Positions 51,454 to 61,219 of a stretch of DNA of 64,000 nucleotides are shown here, piece after piece. The notes under the pieces were generated by a model. It saw nothing but the letters and a program-made list of their open reading frames with translations, was not told where the DNA came from and ran no database searches. The translations under genes were made by a program, and so were the position numbers. The stretch's first letter is position 1, and every line of letters starts with the position of its first letter. Source of the DNA: Pullulanibacillus camelliae (GTDB lineage: Bacteria; Bacillota; Bacilli; Bacillales; Sporolactobacillaceae). The stretch spans positions 1 through 64,000 of the forward strand of contig NZ_BMIR01000011.1 in NCBI RefSeq assembly GCF_014642655.1. The letters are read 5' to 3'.

Positions 51454-52734
51454 GTGAAAAAAGGTCTGAGTTTGCTTTTAGGATCTATTGTTATTCTTGC
51501 ACTGATACTTACCGGTTGTGGAAATTCTGATTCTAAAAGTTCAAGCGGCAGCAGCTCTAGTAATAATGGCAAGCTAGAAATCTTTAGCTGGTGGACAGCC
51601 GGTGGTGAAGCAGATGGTTTAAAGGCTTTAAATAGTGCCTTTAATAAAAAATACCCAAACATTGGTGTCAAGAATGAGGCCGTGGCTGGGGGAGCTGGTT
51701 CTAATGCCAAAGCTGTGCTAGCAACGCGTATGCAAGGAAACAATCCGCCATCAACCTTCCAAGTCCATGGTGGGGCTGAACTAATGGCTTATGTTGATGC
51801 TGGAAAAATGCAACCGCTTAACGATCTCTATAAAAAGAATGGCTGGGACGGTAAATTTCCAAAAGATTTGATGGATCTCGTTAGCAAGGATGGAAAAATC
51901 TACGGGATTCCTGTTGATGTCCACCGCGGTAATGTTCTTTGGTATAACAAAAAAATCTTTGATGATAACAACCTTCAACCACCAAAGACCTTCGATGATT
52001 TCTTTAAAGTGGCAGATAAACTGAAGGCTAAAGGGATTACACCACTTGCAATGGGGGATAAAGAACCTCTTGGTGCAACGACAATTTTTGAAGATGTCTT
52101 GTTAGGTGTTCTCGGTCCAGATAAATACAAACAGCTTTGGACGGGTGACCTTAGCTTTGATGATCCAGGCGTAAAAAAATCAGCTGAAATCTTTAAGAAA
52201 ATGCTAGGCTACATCAACGATGATCACAGCTCACTTGCATGGCAGGATGCTGATGAATTAGTGGCAAATGGCAAAGCGGCAATGAATATCATGGGTGACT
52301 GGGCAAAAGGTTACTTTACAAGTAAAAATATGACTTATGGAAAAGACTTCGGTGCAGTGAATACGCCTAATACAGATGGTTCATTCATGATTGTTACCGA
52401 TACTTTTGGAAAGCCAAAAGGCGTTAAAAATTCAAAACAAGTCGATAAATATTTAACAGAATTAGGTTCTGTTGAGGGTCAAGATGCCTTTAATCCGAAA
52501 AAGGGTTCAATTCCTGCACGGACAGATGCCGATGCTTCAAAATATGATGAATATAGTAAAAATGCGATGAACGATTTCAAAGACAATGCACTGGTCCCAA
52601 GTCTTGAAAATGGTTCAGCAGCTCCTCAAGGATTTTTAACAAAAGTTGATACAGCGGTCAATGTTTTTGTTACACAAAAGAACGTTGGTAACTTTATTAA
52701 CTCATTGAAGCAAGCAAGTTCATCCTTAAAATAA
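51454..52734 (+). CDS. Sugar ABC transporter substrate-binding lipoprotein (GtsA-like)
   Basis: 426 aa, family 1 extracellular solute-binding protein. Lipobox ILTGC near residue 22, a Ser-rich linker, then KLEIFSWWTAGGEADGLKAL, which strongly recalls glucose/mannose-binding GtsA proteins, and GIPVDVHRGNVLWYNKKIFD later. The start is GTG with AGAGGGGG upstream. A cre-like site lies in front and the sugar-responsive two-component genes upstream. Glucose or a related monosaccharide is the best guess for the ligand. Confidence 0.87.
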   Translation: MKKGLSLLLGSIVILALILTGCGNSDSKSSSGSSSSNNGKLEIFSWWTAGGEADGLKALNSAFNKKYPNIGVKNEAVAGGAGSNAKAVLATRMQGNNPPSTFQVHGGAELMAYVDAGKMQPLNDLYKKNGWDGKFPKDLMDLVSKDGKIYGIPVDVHRGNVLWYNKKIFDDNNLQPPKTFDDFFKVADKLKAKGITPLAMGDKEPLGATTIFEDVLLGVLGPDKYKQLWTGDLSFDDPGVKKSAEIFKKMLGYINDDHSSLAWQDADELVANGKAAMNIMGDWAKGYFTSKNMTYGKDFGAVNTPNTDGSFMIVTDTFGKPKGVKNSKQVDKYLTELGSVEGQDAFNPKKGSIPARTDADASKYDEYSKNAMNDFKDNALVPSLENGSAAPQGFLTKVDTAVNVFVTQKNVGNFINSLKQASSSLK

Positions 52735-52747
52735 TCGATTGGCAGAG

Positions 52748-52770
52748 AAGGGGGCTCATCGTGGCCCCTT
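52748..52770 (+). terminator. Hairpin after the binding-protein gene
   Basis: AAGGGG and CCCCTT flank a short loop (stem GGGGGC/GGCCCC with one mismatch), followed by TCCTT. Probably a partial terminator or mRNA-stabilising hairpin between binding protein and permeases. Confidence 0.5.
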
Positions 52771-52796
52771 TCCTTGCATTTCTTTTAAAAGGATTT

Positions 52797-52925
52797 TTTA
52801 TACTATCAGAATGTACAACTTCGTTGACGCTCATAAAGGAAGATAGTATAAGTGTAACTTTGACTTTCGCCATTAAAGCTTGGCGACAAGCCAAGTTTTC
52901 TAATGTAAAAACTTGCAGTCACATT
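52797..52925 (+). repeat. Dispersed repeat family C, copy 5, inside an operon
   Basis: TACAACTTCGTTGACGCTCA, GATAGTATAAGTGTAACTTT and GACTTTCGCCATTAAAGC match the left part of copy 2; TTATACTATC and GATAGTATAA form an inverted repeat here. The TGATTT hairpin is lost. It separates the binding-protein gene from the permease genes. Confidence 0.7.
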
Positions 52926-52964
52926 TTTCTATATACATCTTGATTGATCAAGGGGGCATCCAAC

Positions 52965-53948
52965 GTGTCGGAAGTGATTCTAACAGATAAGAAGACGCCA
53001 GCAAGAAAAACGACATTAGGGTCCAAGCCGCGCAAGCGAAAACGAATGACTGGCGACCGCTGGCTTGCTTTAGCTTTTATTGCTCCGTCTATTATACTCA
53101 TTGCTATTTTTGTCTATGGCTTTATAGGATGGACAGGGTATGTGTCATTAAGCAATTGGAATTCATTTTTACCTGATTTCTCTTTTGCCGGGTTTGATAA
53201 TTTCTTATATATCTTCAAAGATTTTCGTTTTCAAGCAGATATTCGCAATACGATTTTCTTCACCCTATTTTTTATCATCGCTGTTGTTGTTCTTGGCATG
53301 TTTCTCGCCATATTTATTGATCAGAGATTGAAGGGTGAGGCTATTTTCCGCAATATCTTTCTCTTTCCAATGGCACTCTCCTTTGTTGTGACGGGTGTTG
53401 TATGGCGCTGGGTGTTAAATCCTTCTTCGGGGGTCAATTTATTACTTGAACATTTTGGCATTCATTTCAAATGGTACACGTCAACGGCGGTCTATCCGTC
53501 ATTACACATTGGTGCGATCGATTTCGGCATTCCAGCAGCGGTGATTGCGCTTGTCATTGCGGCAACATGGCAGCAGACCGGGTTCTCATTAGCCATGTTT
53601 TTAGCAGGACTTCGTGGCATTCCAGAAGAGCTTAAAGAAGCTGCACGGATTGATGGCGCATCTGAATGGCAGATCTTTTGGCGGGTGATTCTGCCACAAC
53701 TCAAGCCGATCATGTTTAGTGTTATTATCATCATGGCTCACATTTCGCTTAAGATATTTGATCTTATCTATACCATGACGGGTCCTGGTGCCAATTTTGT
53801 AACGGATATGCCAGGGGTTAATATGTTCGAGACGACGTTTAAATCTAATTTCTATGCTCAAGGGGCTGCGATCGCGATCGTTATGCTCGTCTTGGTTGCT
53901 ATCTTTATCGTGCCGTATCTTATCAGGAGCAGGAAGGGGGATGCCTAA
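52965..53948 (+). CDS. Sugar ABC transporter permease (MalF/GtsB type)
   Basis: About 327 aa with six membrane segments and a basic N-terminal cytoplasmic part ([19 protein letters not shown]). The ATPase-contact EAA loop reads [27 protein letters not shown] at 52950-52956 fits GTG 52965 rather than TTG 52944. It shares a base with the next permease start (TAATG), so both are coupled. The system has no ATPase gene here and should use a shared MsmX-type ATPase. Confidence 0.88.
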   Translation: MSEVILTDKKTPARKTTLGSKPRKRKRMTGDRWLALAFIAPSIILIAIFVYGFIGWTGYVSLSNWNSFLPDFSFAGFDNFLYIFKDFRFQADIRNTIFFTLFFIIAVVVLGMFLAIFIDQRLKGEAIFRNIFLFPMALSFVVTGVVWRWVLNPSSGVNLLLEHFGIHFKWYTSTAVYPSLHIGAIDFGIPAAVIALVIAATWQQTGFSLAMFLAGLRGIPEELKEAARIDGASEWQIFWRVILPQLKPIMFSVIIIMAHISLKIFDLIYTMTGPGANFVTDMPGVNMFETTFKSNFYAQGAAIAIVMLVLVAIFIVPYLIRSRKGDA

Positions 53949-54766
53949 TGCCACGAAGTATTTCACGTAGTCTCATTTATCTTATTTTGATTGTTATAGG
54001 TATCTGTTTCCTCATTCCTGTCTATGTCATGCTTGTTACGAGTTTAAAACCGTTTGATCAAGTATCCCTTGATCATATGTGGCAGCTTCCAAAGGCCATC
54101 GATTGGGGAGGCTACCGAGAAGCCTTTTCGAAGCTGGCGCCCAATTTTATGAATTCAATTTATCTCGTCGTGCCAGCCACCTTGATCTCAGCATTGCTCG
54201 GATCTTTGAATGGGTATGTCTTATCCAAGTGGAAGTTTAAAGGTGCGGATTGGGTATTCATTATTATCTTGTTCGGGATGTTTATTCCCTACCAAAGTAT
54301 TCTCATTCCATTAATCCAGTTTATTCGCGATATCGGATTATACAATACGATTCCTGGGTTAATTCTCGTACATGTTGTCTATGGTATTCCGATTACCACG
54401 CTTATGTTTCGAAATTTCTATGCCAGTATTCCAGATGCCTTGATCGAATCATCACAAATCGATGGAGCGGGATTCTTAAGAATTTACCGCTATGTGATCA
54501 TGCCGTTGTCTGTCACTGGCTTTGTGGTTGTCGCCATTTGGCAGTTCACGAACATATGGAATGAATTTCTCTTTGCTGTAACAGTCACTTCCTCAGATAA
54601 GCAACCGATTATGGTTGCCTTGCAAAATCTTGCAGGAAGTCAGGTTGTACACTGGAACGTCCAAATGGCAGGCGCAATTCTCGCTGCTTTACCCACCTTG
54701 CTGGTCTACATCCTTTTAGGAAAATACTTCATACGCGGTATGTTAGCAGGCTCTGTGAAAGGGTAA
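53948..54766 (+). CDS. Sugar ABC transporter permease (MalG/GtsC type)
   Basis: 272 aa, six membrane segments. The EAA loop reads [20 protein letters not shown], and the MalG-like N-terminus [18 protein letters not shown] is clear. Last gene of the uptake operon; two terminators follow. With the MalF-type subunit it forms the membrane channel. Confidence 0.88.
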   Translation: MPRSISRSLIYLILIVIGICFLIPVYVMLVTSLKPFDQVSLDHMWQLPKAIDWGGYREAFSKLAPNFMNSIYLVVPATLISALLGSLNGYVLSKWKFKGADWVFIIILFGMFIPYQSILIPLIQFIRDIGLYNTIPGLILVHVVYGIPITTLMFRNFYASIPDALIESSQIDGAGFLRIYRYVIMPLSVTGFVVVAIWQFTNIWNEFLFAVTVTSSDKQPIMVALQNLAGSQVVHWNVQMAGAILAALPTLLVYILLGKYFIRGMLAGSVKG

Positions 54767-54775
54767 AATAAAACG

Positions 54776-54836
54776 ATTAAAAGAGGGTATTCCAAAAAAG
54801 TCTATCTTTTAGGATATCCTCTTTTTAAAATTTACG
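54776..54836 (+). terminator. Terminator of the sugar ABC operon
   Basis: AAAAGAGGGTATTCC pairs with GGATATCCTCTTTT with one bulge, followed by TAAAATT. Confidence 0.8.
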
Positions 54837-54950
54837 ATTGAAGACTTTTCCCTTCTGTTTTAAGCAGAAAGCCATAATACTCCTTTCATTCTTCCCTTCT
54901 TGAGTTAAAAGTCAGCTGATATGTGGATTGAGTTTATACTAGGAAATCGA

Positions 54951-54995
54951 AAGCCGGCCTAAAGTATTTTTACTTTTGGGCCGGTTTTTTTGAAA
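54951..54995 (+). terminator. Second terminator-like hairpin
   Basis: AGCCGGCC and GGGCCGGT flank a T/A-rich loop of about 18 nt, followed by TTTTTT. It directly precedes family A copy 4. Confidence 0.7.
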
Positions 54996-54997
54996 GA

Positions 54998-55230
54998 AAA
55001 GAAAGTATAAAATTTCTGTTCATGAGGACGGTGCACGTTTCCGCTCCAGGCCGCTCGCTTTCCGCGGGGGAGTGGTAAGCCTCCTCGCGCCTTCGCACTG
55101 CTAAGGTCTTACCGATTTTCCACTTCCCGCAGGACTCTAGTATGGCATCATGAGTCAGTGGAGATTCAGGAACACATGATTTTAGAGTGGGCTGAAGCCA
55201 TGCGCTCCATTCACTTGATCTGGCAATGAA
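54998..55230 (+). repeat. Dispersed repeat family A, copy 4
   Basis: AAGAAAGTATAAAATTTCTG, CATGAGGACGGTGCACGTTT, GGCCGCTCGCTTTCCGCGGG, CTTCCCGCAGGACTCTAG, ATGAGTCAGTGGAGATTCAG, ATTCACTTGATCTGGCAATG and AAGCCTCTCC. The terminal hairpin is missing. The stretch to 55428 has no gene, although the frame of the next gene is open through part of it. Confidence 0.85.
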
Positions 55231-55428
55231 GCCTCTCCCTGATGTGCTATGCCCAAACACCGGCATTTGCTCGATTTATTTTTCTTATCATCCGCAAAGC
55301 ATTTTGCCATCATAGAAATTCAGTTGAAGGCAGGGAAAGCTGTGCTGTTAGAATTTTTTGATATAATAGATAATCAATTCAATTGGGGGTATAGCATGGT
55401 TTTCAAGACGAAAGAAAGGGTGATTGAA

Positions 55429-57468
55429 ATGCCAAAAGTTCTTCTATATACAAAGGACGAAAGAACCTTCAATGTTCTTTTCAATCAGTTACATAATTAT
55501 TTTCACAATGCACTAGAGATTCTTTCATTAGAACAGGTTGAAGATATTCGTCAAATTTCGCTTGTTTTATCTACCTCTTATTCTTTAATAGAAGATATTC
55601 CATGTCCACCTGAAAAAAAGCTGATTGTACGGCGAGCGATTAATATTGCTAAGCTTGAGGAGCTCATTTCTCTTCCAGAAGGGACAGAATGTCTTGCGAT
55701 TAGTAATCTAGCTGAAGCAGCCAATGAAATGGTCGAATTGCTGTATGCTCTCGGTTTTAACTTAAAGCTGTATCCCTATTTTCCTGGAGCTGGTCATTAT
55801 CCTAAAACGGTTGAAGTAGCTATTGCCCCTTCATTATTAGAACTTGTTCCCCCATCTATTAAAAGAATAATTGATATCGGCATTCGTCCCATGGATTTTT
55901 CCTCTCTTGTAGAGATCTCCGTAAAATTAAATATTGATATGGAAAAAATTAACAGGCATACTGCAAGGTATATTCAAGAAATTATTAAGCTCAGCAGGAA
56001 GCTTTCTTTATCCTTAAAAGGGGAAATGGAATTAAATCACCAACTTGAAGCCATATTGAATACTGTCCATGACGGGATCATCGCAACGGATATGGATAAA
56101 AATATTATTAATATCAATCGTTCAGCTGAAAGCATATTAGGTTTAACTAGCGAGTCGCTCAATAATAAAATCACTGATCTTTTACCTATGCTTGATTTGG
56201 AAGATGGTGATGAGACCAGGCACAATCAGTTAATCACCATCAGTGATAAAAAAATAGTTGTTAATAAGACTACTATCTCAATGAATGATAAGAATATTGG
56301 GGAAGTCACTGCTTTTCAGGACGTGACTCGAATTCAAAAATTAGAACACGATATACGAAAGAAAATGAAGGAAAAGGGGTTAGCAACGAAGTACACGATT
56401 CAAGATATTATTGGAAAAAGCGAGAAGATTAAAGAGATCATTTCAGTTATGAAAAAAATAGCGAAGACGGAGCAAACGGTCTTAATACTAGGAGAAAATG
56501 GGACGGGTAAGGAATTATTTGCGCAATCGATACACACCATGTCAGAAAGAAAAAATGGACCCTTTGTTCCTGTAAATATAGCGGGATTACCAGAGTCTTT
56601 AGCTGAAAGTGAGTTGTTTGGCTACGAAGAGGGAACCTTTACGGGAGGAAATAAAGGAGGAAAACAAGGTCTTTTTGAAATTGCTCATAATGGTACAATT
56701 TTCCTAGATGAAATTGGTGATGCTTCGAAGAGCTTGCAGACCCTACTTTTAAGAGCCTTGCAAGAGAAACAGATCATGCGAGTAGGGGGGAGAAGCATTT
56801 TACCAGTAGATATAAGAATAATAGCAGCAACGAATAAAGATTTAAAAAAGCTTGTTGAAGAAGGACGCTTTCGTGAGGATTTGTATTATCGCCTCTTTGT
56901 TCTGCCACTGCGTATTCCTCCCTTAAGAGAAAGAAAGATGGATATACCTGAACTGCTTTATCACTTTATAAAAGAATTTTCATTAACACAGCCGAAGATA
57001 GCAGATGCGGTAATGGAAAAGCTACTCAATTACAATTGGCCCGGAAATGTACGAGAATTGATCAACGTAGTTCAATATATATCCATTGTGATGGAGGGCA
57101 ATCAGATTGATGTAAAAGACTTACCAGAACAATTTAAGTCCAGATACGATGCAAGTGTCGAAAAAGAATTCATTACGTCATTAGAGGAAGAAGGACTGTT
57201 GGTTGATGTTTATATGATTCTATCCTGTCTAAAAGAATTGCACATGACAAGGAAAGGCATTGGTAGAGGTAGGGTAGTGGATTATTTAAATGAAAAAGAT
57301 TTTTATTTAACGGAACAACAAGTGAGACACAGAATGAAAATTTTAAGTGATTTTGGATTGATTTATTCAGGATTGAAGGGACAAGGAAGTCGAATTTTGG
57401 AAAAGGGTTTGATTTTACATGAGATGATTGAGAATCGATTAGGGTATTTCAAATACACTGATTCCTAA
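55429..57468 (+). CDS. Sigma-54-dependent transcriptional activator with PAS domain
   Basis: About 679 aa. An N-terminal PrpR-like region (MPKVLLYTKDERTFNVLF) is followed by a helical region and a PAS domain near residue 200 (ILNTVHDGIIATDMDKNIIN), then the AAA+ domain: Walker A GENGTGKE, ESELFGYEEGTFTGG, Walker B GTIFLDEIGD, arginine finger FREDLYYRL and WPGNVREL. The sigma-54 contact loop reads GTFTGG instead of GAFTGA. The C-terminus is a winged-helix-like region, not a Fis-type HTH. ATG 55429 has AAAGGGTG; ATG 55396 with GGGGG is an alternative. A perfect -24/-12 promoter lies downstream, so it should activate the next operon. Confidence 0.9.
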   Translation: MPKVLLYTKDERTFNVLFNQLHNYFHNALEILSLEQVEDIRQISLVLSTSYSLIEDIPCPPEKKLIVRRAINIAKLEELISLPEGTECLAISNLAEAANEMVELLYALGFNLKLYPYFPGAGHYPKTVEVAIAPSLLELVPPSIKRIIDIGIRPMDFSSLVEISVKLNIDMEKINRHTARYIQEIIKLSRKLSLSLKGEMELNHQLEAILNTVHDGIIATDMDKNIININRSAESILGLTSESLNNKITDLLPMLDLEDGDETRHNQLITISDKKIVVNKTTISMNDKNIGEVTAFQDVTRIQKLEHDIRKKMKEKGLATKYTIQDIIGKSEKIKEIISVMKKIAKTEQTVLILGENGTGKELFAQSIHTMSERKNGPFVPVNIAGLPESLAESELFGYEEGTFTGGNKGGKQGLFEIAHNGTIFLDEIGDASKSLQTLLLRALQEKQIMRVGGRSILPVDIRIIAATNKDLKKLVEEGRFREDLYYRLFVLPLRIPPLRERKMDIPELLYHFIKEFSLTQPKIADAVMEKLLNYNWPGNVRELINVVQYISIVMEGNQIDVKDLPEQFKSRYDASVEKEFITSLEEEGLLVDVYMILSCLKELHMTRKGIGRGRVVDYLNEKDFYLTEQQVRHRMKILSDFGLIYSGLKGQGSRILEKGLILHEMIENRLGYFKYTDS

Positions 57469-57506
57469 AAAAGGGTGTGGGAATAATGATTTCCCGCACT
57501 TTTTAG
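57466..57506 (+). terminator. Terminator of the activator gene
   Basis: AAAAAGGGTGTGGGAA pairs with TTCCCGCACTTTTT (one bulge, one G-U), and the T-run is part of the stem. Confidence 0.75.
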
Positions 57507-57640
57507 TACTATCTGAAACGTCATGTAAGGATGAAAGCTTAAAAGAGACTTTGCCCTTCACTATTAGGCCTTCGGTACATCCATAGTCTGTGATTTGGAA
57601 GGTTACATCGGAGGATAGGAGCCGGCAATGGGTAATTTTT
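57506..57640 (+). repeat. Dispersed repeat family C, copy 6 (degenerate)
   Basis: AGTACTATCTGAAACGTCAT, AAGGATGAAAGCTTAAAAGA, GACTTTGCCCTTCACTATTA and GTCTGTGATTTGGAAGGTTA match copy 2 in order; the hairpin arm is weakened. The 240 bp from here to the sigma-54 promoter are AT-rich and should hold the activator's enhancer sites, which I cannot define. Confidence 0.55.
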
Positions 57641-57883
57641 TCTTTATTTATGAGATGATACGATCAAAAAAATAAATTAGGGTGTTTAGGGTATTGTAAA
57701 AAACATTAATGAACCAAAAAATTAGAAAATTTAAAATTGATATGTAATAAAGCTCTTATGAAAGTCTATTAAAAAAATAAAATTGTATGTTCATGGTAAA
57801 GAAGTATAGATGGCGGCATTATCAAGCTTTTCGGTTTTTGGGAATGCTTATTCAAGAGATCAAAAGTGAGGTTAAATTGAATT

Positions 57884-57899
57884 TGGCACAAAATTTGCA
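57884..57899 (+). promoter_or_regulatory. Sigma-54 (-24/-12) promoter of the transporter-peptidase operon
   Basis: TGGCAC-AAAAT-TTGCA matches the consensus TGGCAC-N5-TTGCW exactly, with GG and GC 10 bp apart. It lies 48 bp before the first gene of the operon and 415 bp after the gene for a sigma-54 activator. Confidence 0.9.
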
Positions 57900-57946
57900 T
57901 TATTAAAAAGCGTGAAGGGATAAAAAGTGTAAATGGGGGGAATTTT

Positions 57947-59206
57947 GTGGAAAAAAGTACACGAAAGGCGATTGCTGCCGGGTCAATTGGTAATGCAATG
58001 GAATTTTATGATTGGGGAATTTATGGGTATTTTGCTGCTGTCATTTCTGAAAAATTTTTTCCACCAGGGAATGATTTTGTTGCACTTCTTTCAACATTCG
58101 CTGTGTTTGCCGTAGGCTTTTTCATGCGACCTATAGGCTCGCTCTTTTTTGGACCACTTGGCGATCGATTTGGCAGGCAAAAAGTTCTATCACTATCTGT
58201 TATTTTGATGGGGATAGGCACATTACTCATAGGTATTCTACCCACTTACCATCAGATCGGCGTTTTAGCACCGATTTTATTGGTTGTGGCACGGCTTATT
58301 CAAGGCTTCTCGGCTGGAGCTGAATGGGGAAGCTCGACCTCATTTTTGGTAGAATATGCACCGCAAAATAGAAGGGGATTCTACGGGAGCTTTCAACAAT
58401 TCAGTACCATTGGTGGCATGCTTTTGAGCTCGCTCATCGCGACTCTTTTTGTCACCATCTTGTCAGATAAGGCCTTAAATGCATGGGGCTGGAGAATACC
58501 GTTTATCATTGGGATTATTATCGGTATTATTGGTCTTTATATGCGGAGCCAAGTAAAGGAAACCCCTAAATTTCGAGAAACCCTATCAGAAGGAAAGGAT
58601 AGCAAAAGTCCCTTGCTAGAAATTCTTAAACATCCCAAAGGTATATTTGTTGCTATTGGATTTACCATTTCATGGACGGTTTGTTACTATGTATTGCTCA
58701 CTTATATGCCTACTTATATCAAAGAAGTAATGGATTTAAGTTATGCGGATGGCTTAGTATCAAATCTCATCGTTCTTATTTTTCTGATGATCTTTATTCC
58801 GATTACCGGGTTACTGTCTGATCGTTTTGGACGAAGACCCCTTCTCCTAATTTCATGTGGTGGATTAGCGGTTTTCTCTTATCCACTCTTCTTACTCATT
58901 GGTTCTTCCTTTCTATCTATTCTTTTGCCACAGCTGCTTCTTGCTATTTTTATCGTGTGTTTTGCAGGGCCAGGGCCAGCTGCGCTTGCTGAAGTCTTTC
59001 CAACACGGGTAAGAAATAGTTCTTTATCGATTGGCTACAATATCGGAGTAGCCCTATTTGGAGGAACAGCACCGTTCATTGCTACAGCGCTCGTTCAGTG
59101 GACAGATAATAAGATTTCACCCACCTTCTATGTCATTATATGTGGGATTATAACGTTCTTTGTGATTTTGGGAATGAAGGAAAAGGCAAATGCGGAAATC
59201 GATTAA
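57947..59206 (+). CDS. MFS transporter of the metabolite:H+ symporter (MHS) family
   Basis: 419 aa, twelve membrane segments. SIGNAMEFYDWGIYGYFAAV, FFMRPIGSLFFGPLGDRFGR and RLIQGFSAGAEWGSSTSFLV with EYAPQNRRGFYGS are diagnostic of MHS proteins (ProP, KgtP, CitA type), which import carboxylates, betaines or amino-acid derivatives with protons. GTG start with GGGGGG 6 nt upstream. First gene after the sigma-54 promoter, so probably the uptake step for the operon's substrate, perhaps a peptide-like or N-acyl amino acid. Confidence 0.92.
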   Translation: MEKSTRKAIAAGSIGNAMEFYDWGIYGYFAAVISEKFFPPGNDFVALLSTFAVFAVGFFMRPIGSLFFGPLGDRFGRQKVLSLSVILMGIGTLLIGILPTYHQIGVLAPILLVVARLIQGFSAGAEWGSSTSFLVEYAPQNRRGFYGSFQQFSTIGGMLLSSLIATLFVTILSDKALNAWGWRIPFIIGIIIGIIGLYMRSQVKETPKFRETLSEGKDSKSPLLEILKHPKGIFVAIGFTISWTVCYYVLLTYMPTYIKEVMDLSYADGLVSNLIVLIFLMIFIPITGLLSDRFGRRPLLLISCGGLAVFSYPLFLLIGSSFLSILLPQLLLAIFIVCFAGPGPAALAEVFPTRVRNSSLSIGYNIGVALFGGTAPFIATALVQWTDNKISPTFYVIICGIITFFVILGMKEKANAEID

Positions 59207-59250
59207 GATAGATGGGATTGCTTAAGGAAAACAGAGGAGAGGTGAGGCGT

Positions 59251-60375
59251 GTGAGTAGTAAAGTGTCGGTTATTGGGCTTGGTGATTTTGCTCCTATATT
59301 TCCGCTAACAAAGAAAAATTCAGCAGTGAATGATGTTTGGGACTATTTGAATCAAAAAGATATTGTACTTGCCAATTTGGAGCTTCCTCTAACGACAAGT
59401 GAAGTCAAAGCTGACAAGGCTATTACTCTTAAAGCACATCCAGACATTTCTAATAGTCTGTCGTTGAGTGGTATTGATGTTTTTACCTTAGCTAATAATC
59501 ATGCGCTGGATTTTGGAAGCCAAGGCATACTAGAAACGAAAAAGCTATTACAGGAAGAGGGGTTTATTAGTGTCGGGGCTGGAGAGGACTTAGCTTCAGC
59601 CATTCGTCCCCACTATTTAACATTGAAAGAGACGAAGATTGCTATTTTAGGATTTAGTAGCGCCTTACCCACAGGCTATGCTGCTGGCGTTGGTCGCCCC
59701 GGTATTGCACCCATTCGCGCTATAGCTAGATTTCGGATTGATAGTATGACATTGGATGAACAGCCTGGAATGGCTCCGTGGGTGGAAACATCAGTTGTGA
59801 TAAAAGATCAAGAGATGGCGTGTGAGGTGATAACACAGGCAAAAAGACAAGCCGATGTGGTGATTGTCAATATGCACTGGGGTGTTCCAAATGGATGGTG
59901 TGCCGCTTTTCAGGGACCACTTGCAGATTATCAACGCCCGTTAGCGCACGCACTGATCGATGCGGGAGCGGACTTTATTTTAGGTCATCATCCCCATGTT
60001 ATTCATGGAGTGGAAAAATATAATGAAGGCATTATTGCTTATAGCTTGGGGAACTTTTTATTTCATTCAATGGGGAATAAAGGTGAGCATCGTTTAAAGG
60101 TTGGAGATCCTCCATATGATGTTATGAGCCTAGAAACCGGTGAGGCACGGGAAGCTGTTGTTATGGAGATCAACCTGGAAGAAAAGAAGAAGCAGCGCAT
60201 TCATTTTTATCCCGTAACTTTAAATAGTGAGGGGGAGCCAGAATTTTTAACTGGGAGGCGGGCTAAAGAGGTGCTACACCGATTAAAACGGCACTCAGAG
60301 AAATTACAAACACAGCTTTGTATAGAGAACGATGCCGTTGCTTCTTTAAAGCTCGCATCACCAATTCATTTTTAA
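59251..60375 (+). CDS. CapA-family protein (calcineurin-like metallophosphatase fold)
   Basis: About 374 aa. GLGDFAPIFPL, IVLANLELPLT, FTLANNHALDFGSQG, VIVNMHWGV and FILGHHPHVIHGVEKYNEG carry the Asp, Asn/His and His residues of the CapA/PgsA family. It has no signal peptide or membrane segment, unlike CapA of poly-gamma-glutamate synthesis, and so should act in the cytosol. GTG 59251 is supported by AGGAGAGG at 59235-59242; the frame is open to ATG 59212. In operons with peptidases, related proteins may act on gamma-glutamyl or similar compounds; that is inference. Confidence 0.87.
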   Translation: MSSKVSVIGLGDFAPIFPLTKKNSAVNDVWDYLNQKDIVLANLELPLTTSEVKADKAITLKAHPDISNSLSLSGIDVFTLANNHALDFGSQGILETKKLLQEEGFISVGAGEDLASAIRPHYLTLKETKIAILGFSSALPTGYAAGVGRPGIAPIRAIARFRIDSMTLDEQPGMAPWVETSVVIKDQEMACEVITQAKRQADVVIVNMHWGVPNGWCAAFQGPLADYQRPLAHALIDAGADFILGHHPHVIHGVEKYNEGIIAYSLGNFLFHSMGNKGEHRLKVGDPPYDVMSLETGEAREAVVMEINLEEKKKQRIHFYPVTLNSEGEPEFLTGRRAKEVLHRLKRHSEKLQTQLCIENDAVASLKLASPIHF

Positions 60376-60388
60376 TGGGAGGATACTC

Positions 60389-61162
60389 ATGGAATTTAAA
60401 GAGAAACGCGTTTTGATTACCGGAGCTGCAGGGATATTCGGCTCATGGACATCGAAAGCATTCGCCAAACAAGGTGCCCAGCTTTTTCTTGTCGATAGCC
60501 GGGAAGCGCCTTTAAAAGAACTGTGTCAAACCAAAAGCCTGCAGAATGTTGAGGTACTCACTCATGCTACGAATTTAAGAGAGAGTCATTCGATTGCAGC
60601 GCTTGTGGATGAAGTGAAGCAAAAATGGGAAACACCCGACATCGTTATTAACTGTGCAGGTATTTATCCAAGCAAACGATTTCTAGACATGACTCGTGAG
60701 GATTGGGATGCTGTTATAGACATTAATCTCTCAGCTGCTTTTGAGGTCATTCAAAGCTTTGCTAAATTGATGATACAGCATGATATTCATGGAACAATGA
60801 TTAATTTTAGTTCAGGCTCTGCCGCGCGGGCGCGTTTAGGGGCTGCACATTATGCAGTTTCTAAGGCGGGGATCGATATGCTGACAAAGGCAGCTGCTTT
60901 GGAGTTAGCACCCTATAACATACGGATTAACGCCGTTAGTCCTGGCTTTGCACCAGGAAGTCAAGTGAGTCATCTTTCACAAGAATATGTAGATATCATG
61001 AAACGAGGCATTCCATTACAAAGAACATCAGGACCAGAGGACGTTCCGGAAGCGATATTATTTCTATGTTCAGACAAAGCCTCCTATATAACGGGAACGA
61101 CACTAATTATTGACGGCGGAAGCTCAGCGGGAAATGCCAGTCTACCTCTTAGCCTTGGATAA
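60389..61162 (+). CDS. Short-chain dehydrogenase/reductase
   Basis: 257 aa classical SDR. VLITGAAGIFGSWTSKAF (nucleotide site), NCAGIYPSKRF (NAG), INFSSGSAA (catalytic Ser), YAVSKAGIDM (Tyr-x3-Lys), NAVSPGFAPGSQV, and TLIIDGGSSAG at the end. NAD or NADP cannot be told with certainty; D at the end of beta-2 (FLVDSRE) favours NAD. GGGAGG 7 nt before ATG 60389. Third gene of the sigma-54 operon. Confidence 0.93.
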   Translation: MEFKEKRVLITGAAGIFGSWTSKAFAKQGAQLFLVDSREAPLKELCQTKSLQNVEVLTHATNLRESHSIAALVDEVKQKWETPDIVINCAGIYPSKRFLDMTREDWDAVIDINLSAAFEVIQSFAKLMIQHDIHGTMINFSSGSAARARLGAAHYAVSKAGIDMLTKAAALELAPYNIRINAVSPGFAPGSQVSHLSQEYVDIMKRGIPLQRTSGPEDVPEAILFLCSDKASYITGTTLIIDGGSSAGNASLPLSLG

Positions 61163-61219
61163 CCCGCCTTTTTCGCATAAGAGTCTTGACAATCTTTAAA
61201 AAGGAGTGATGAAGGCAAT

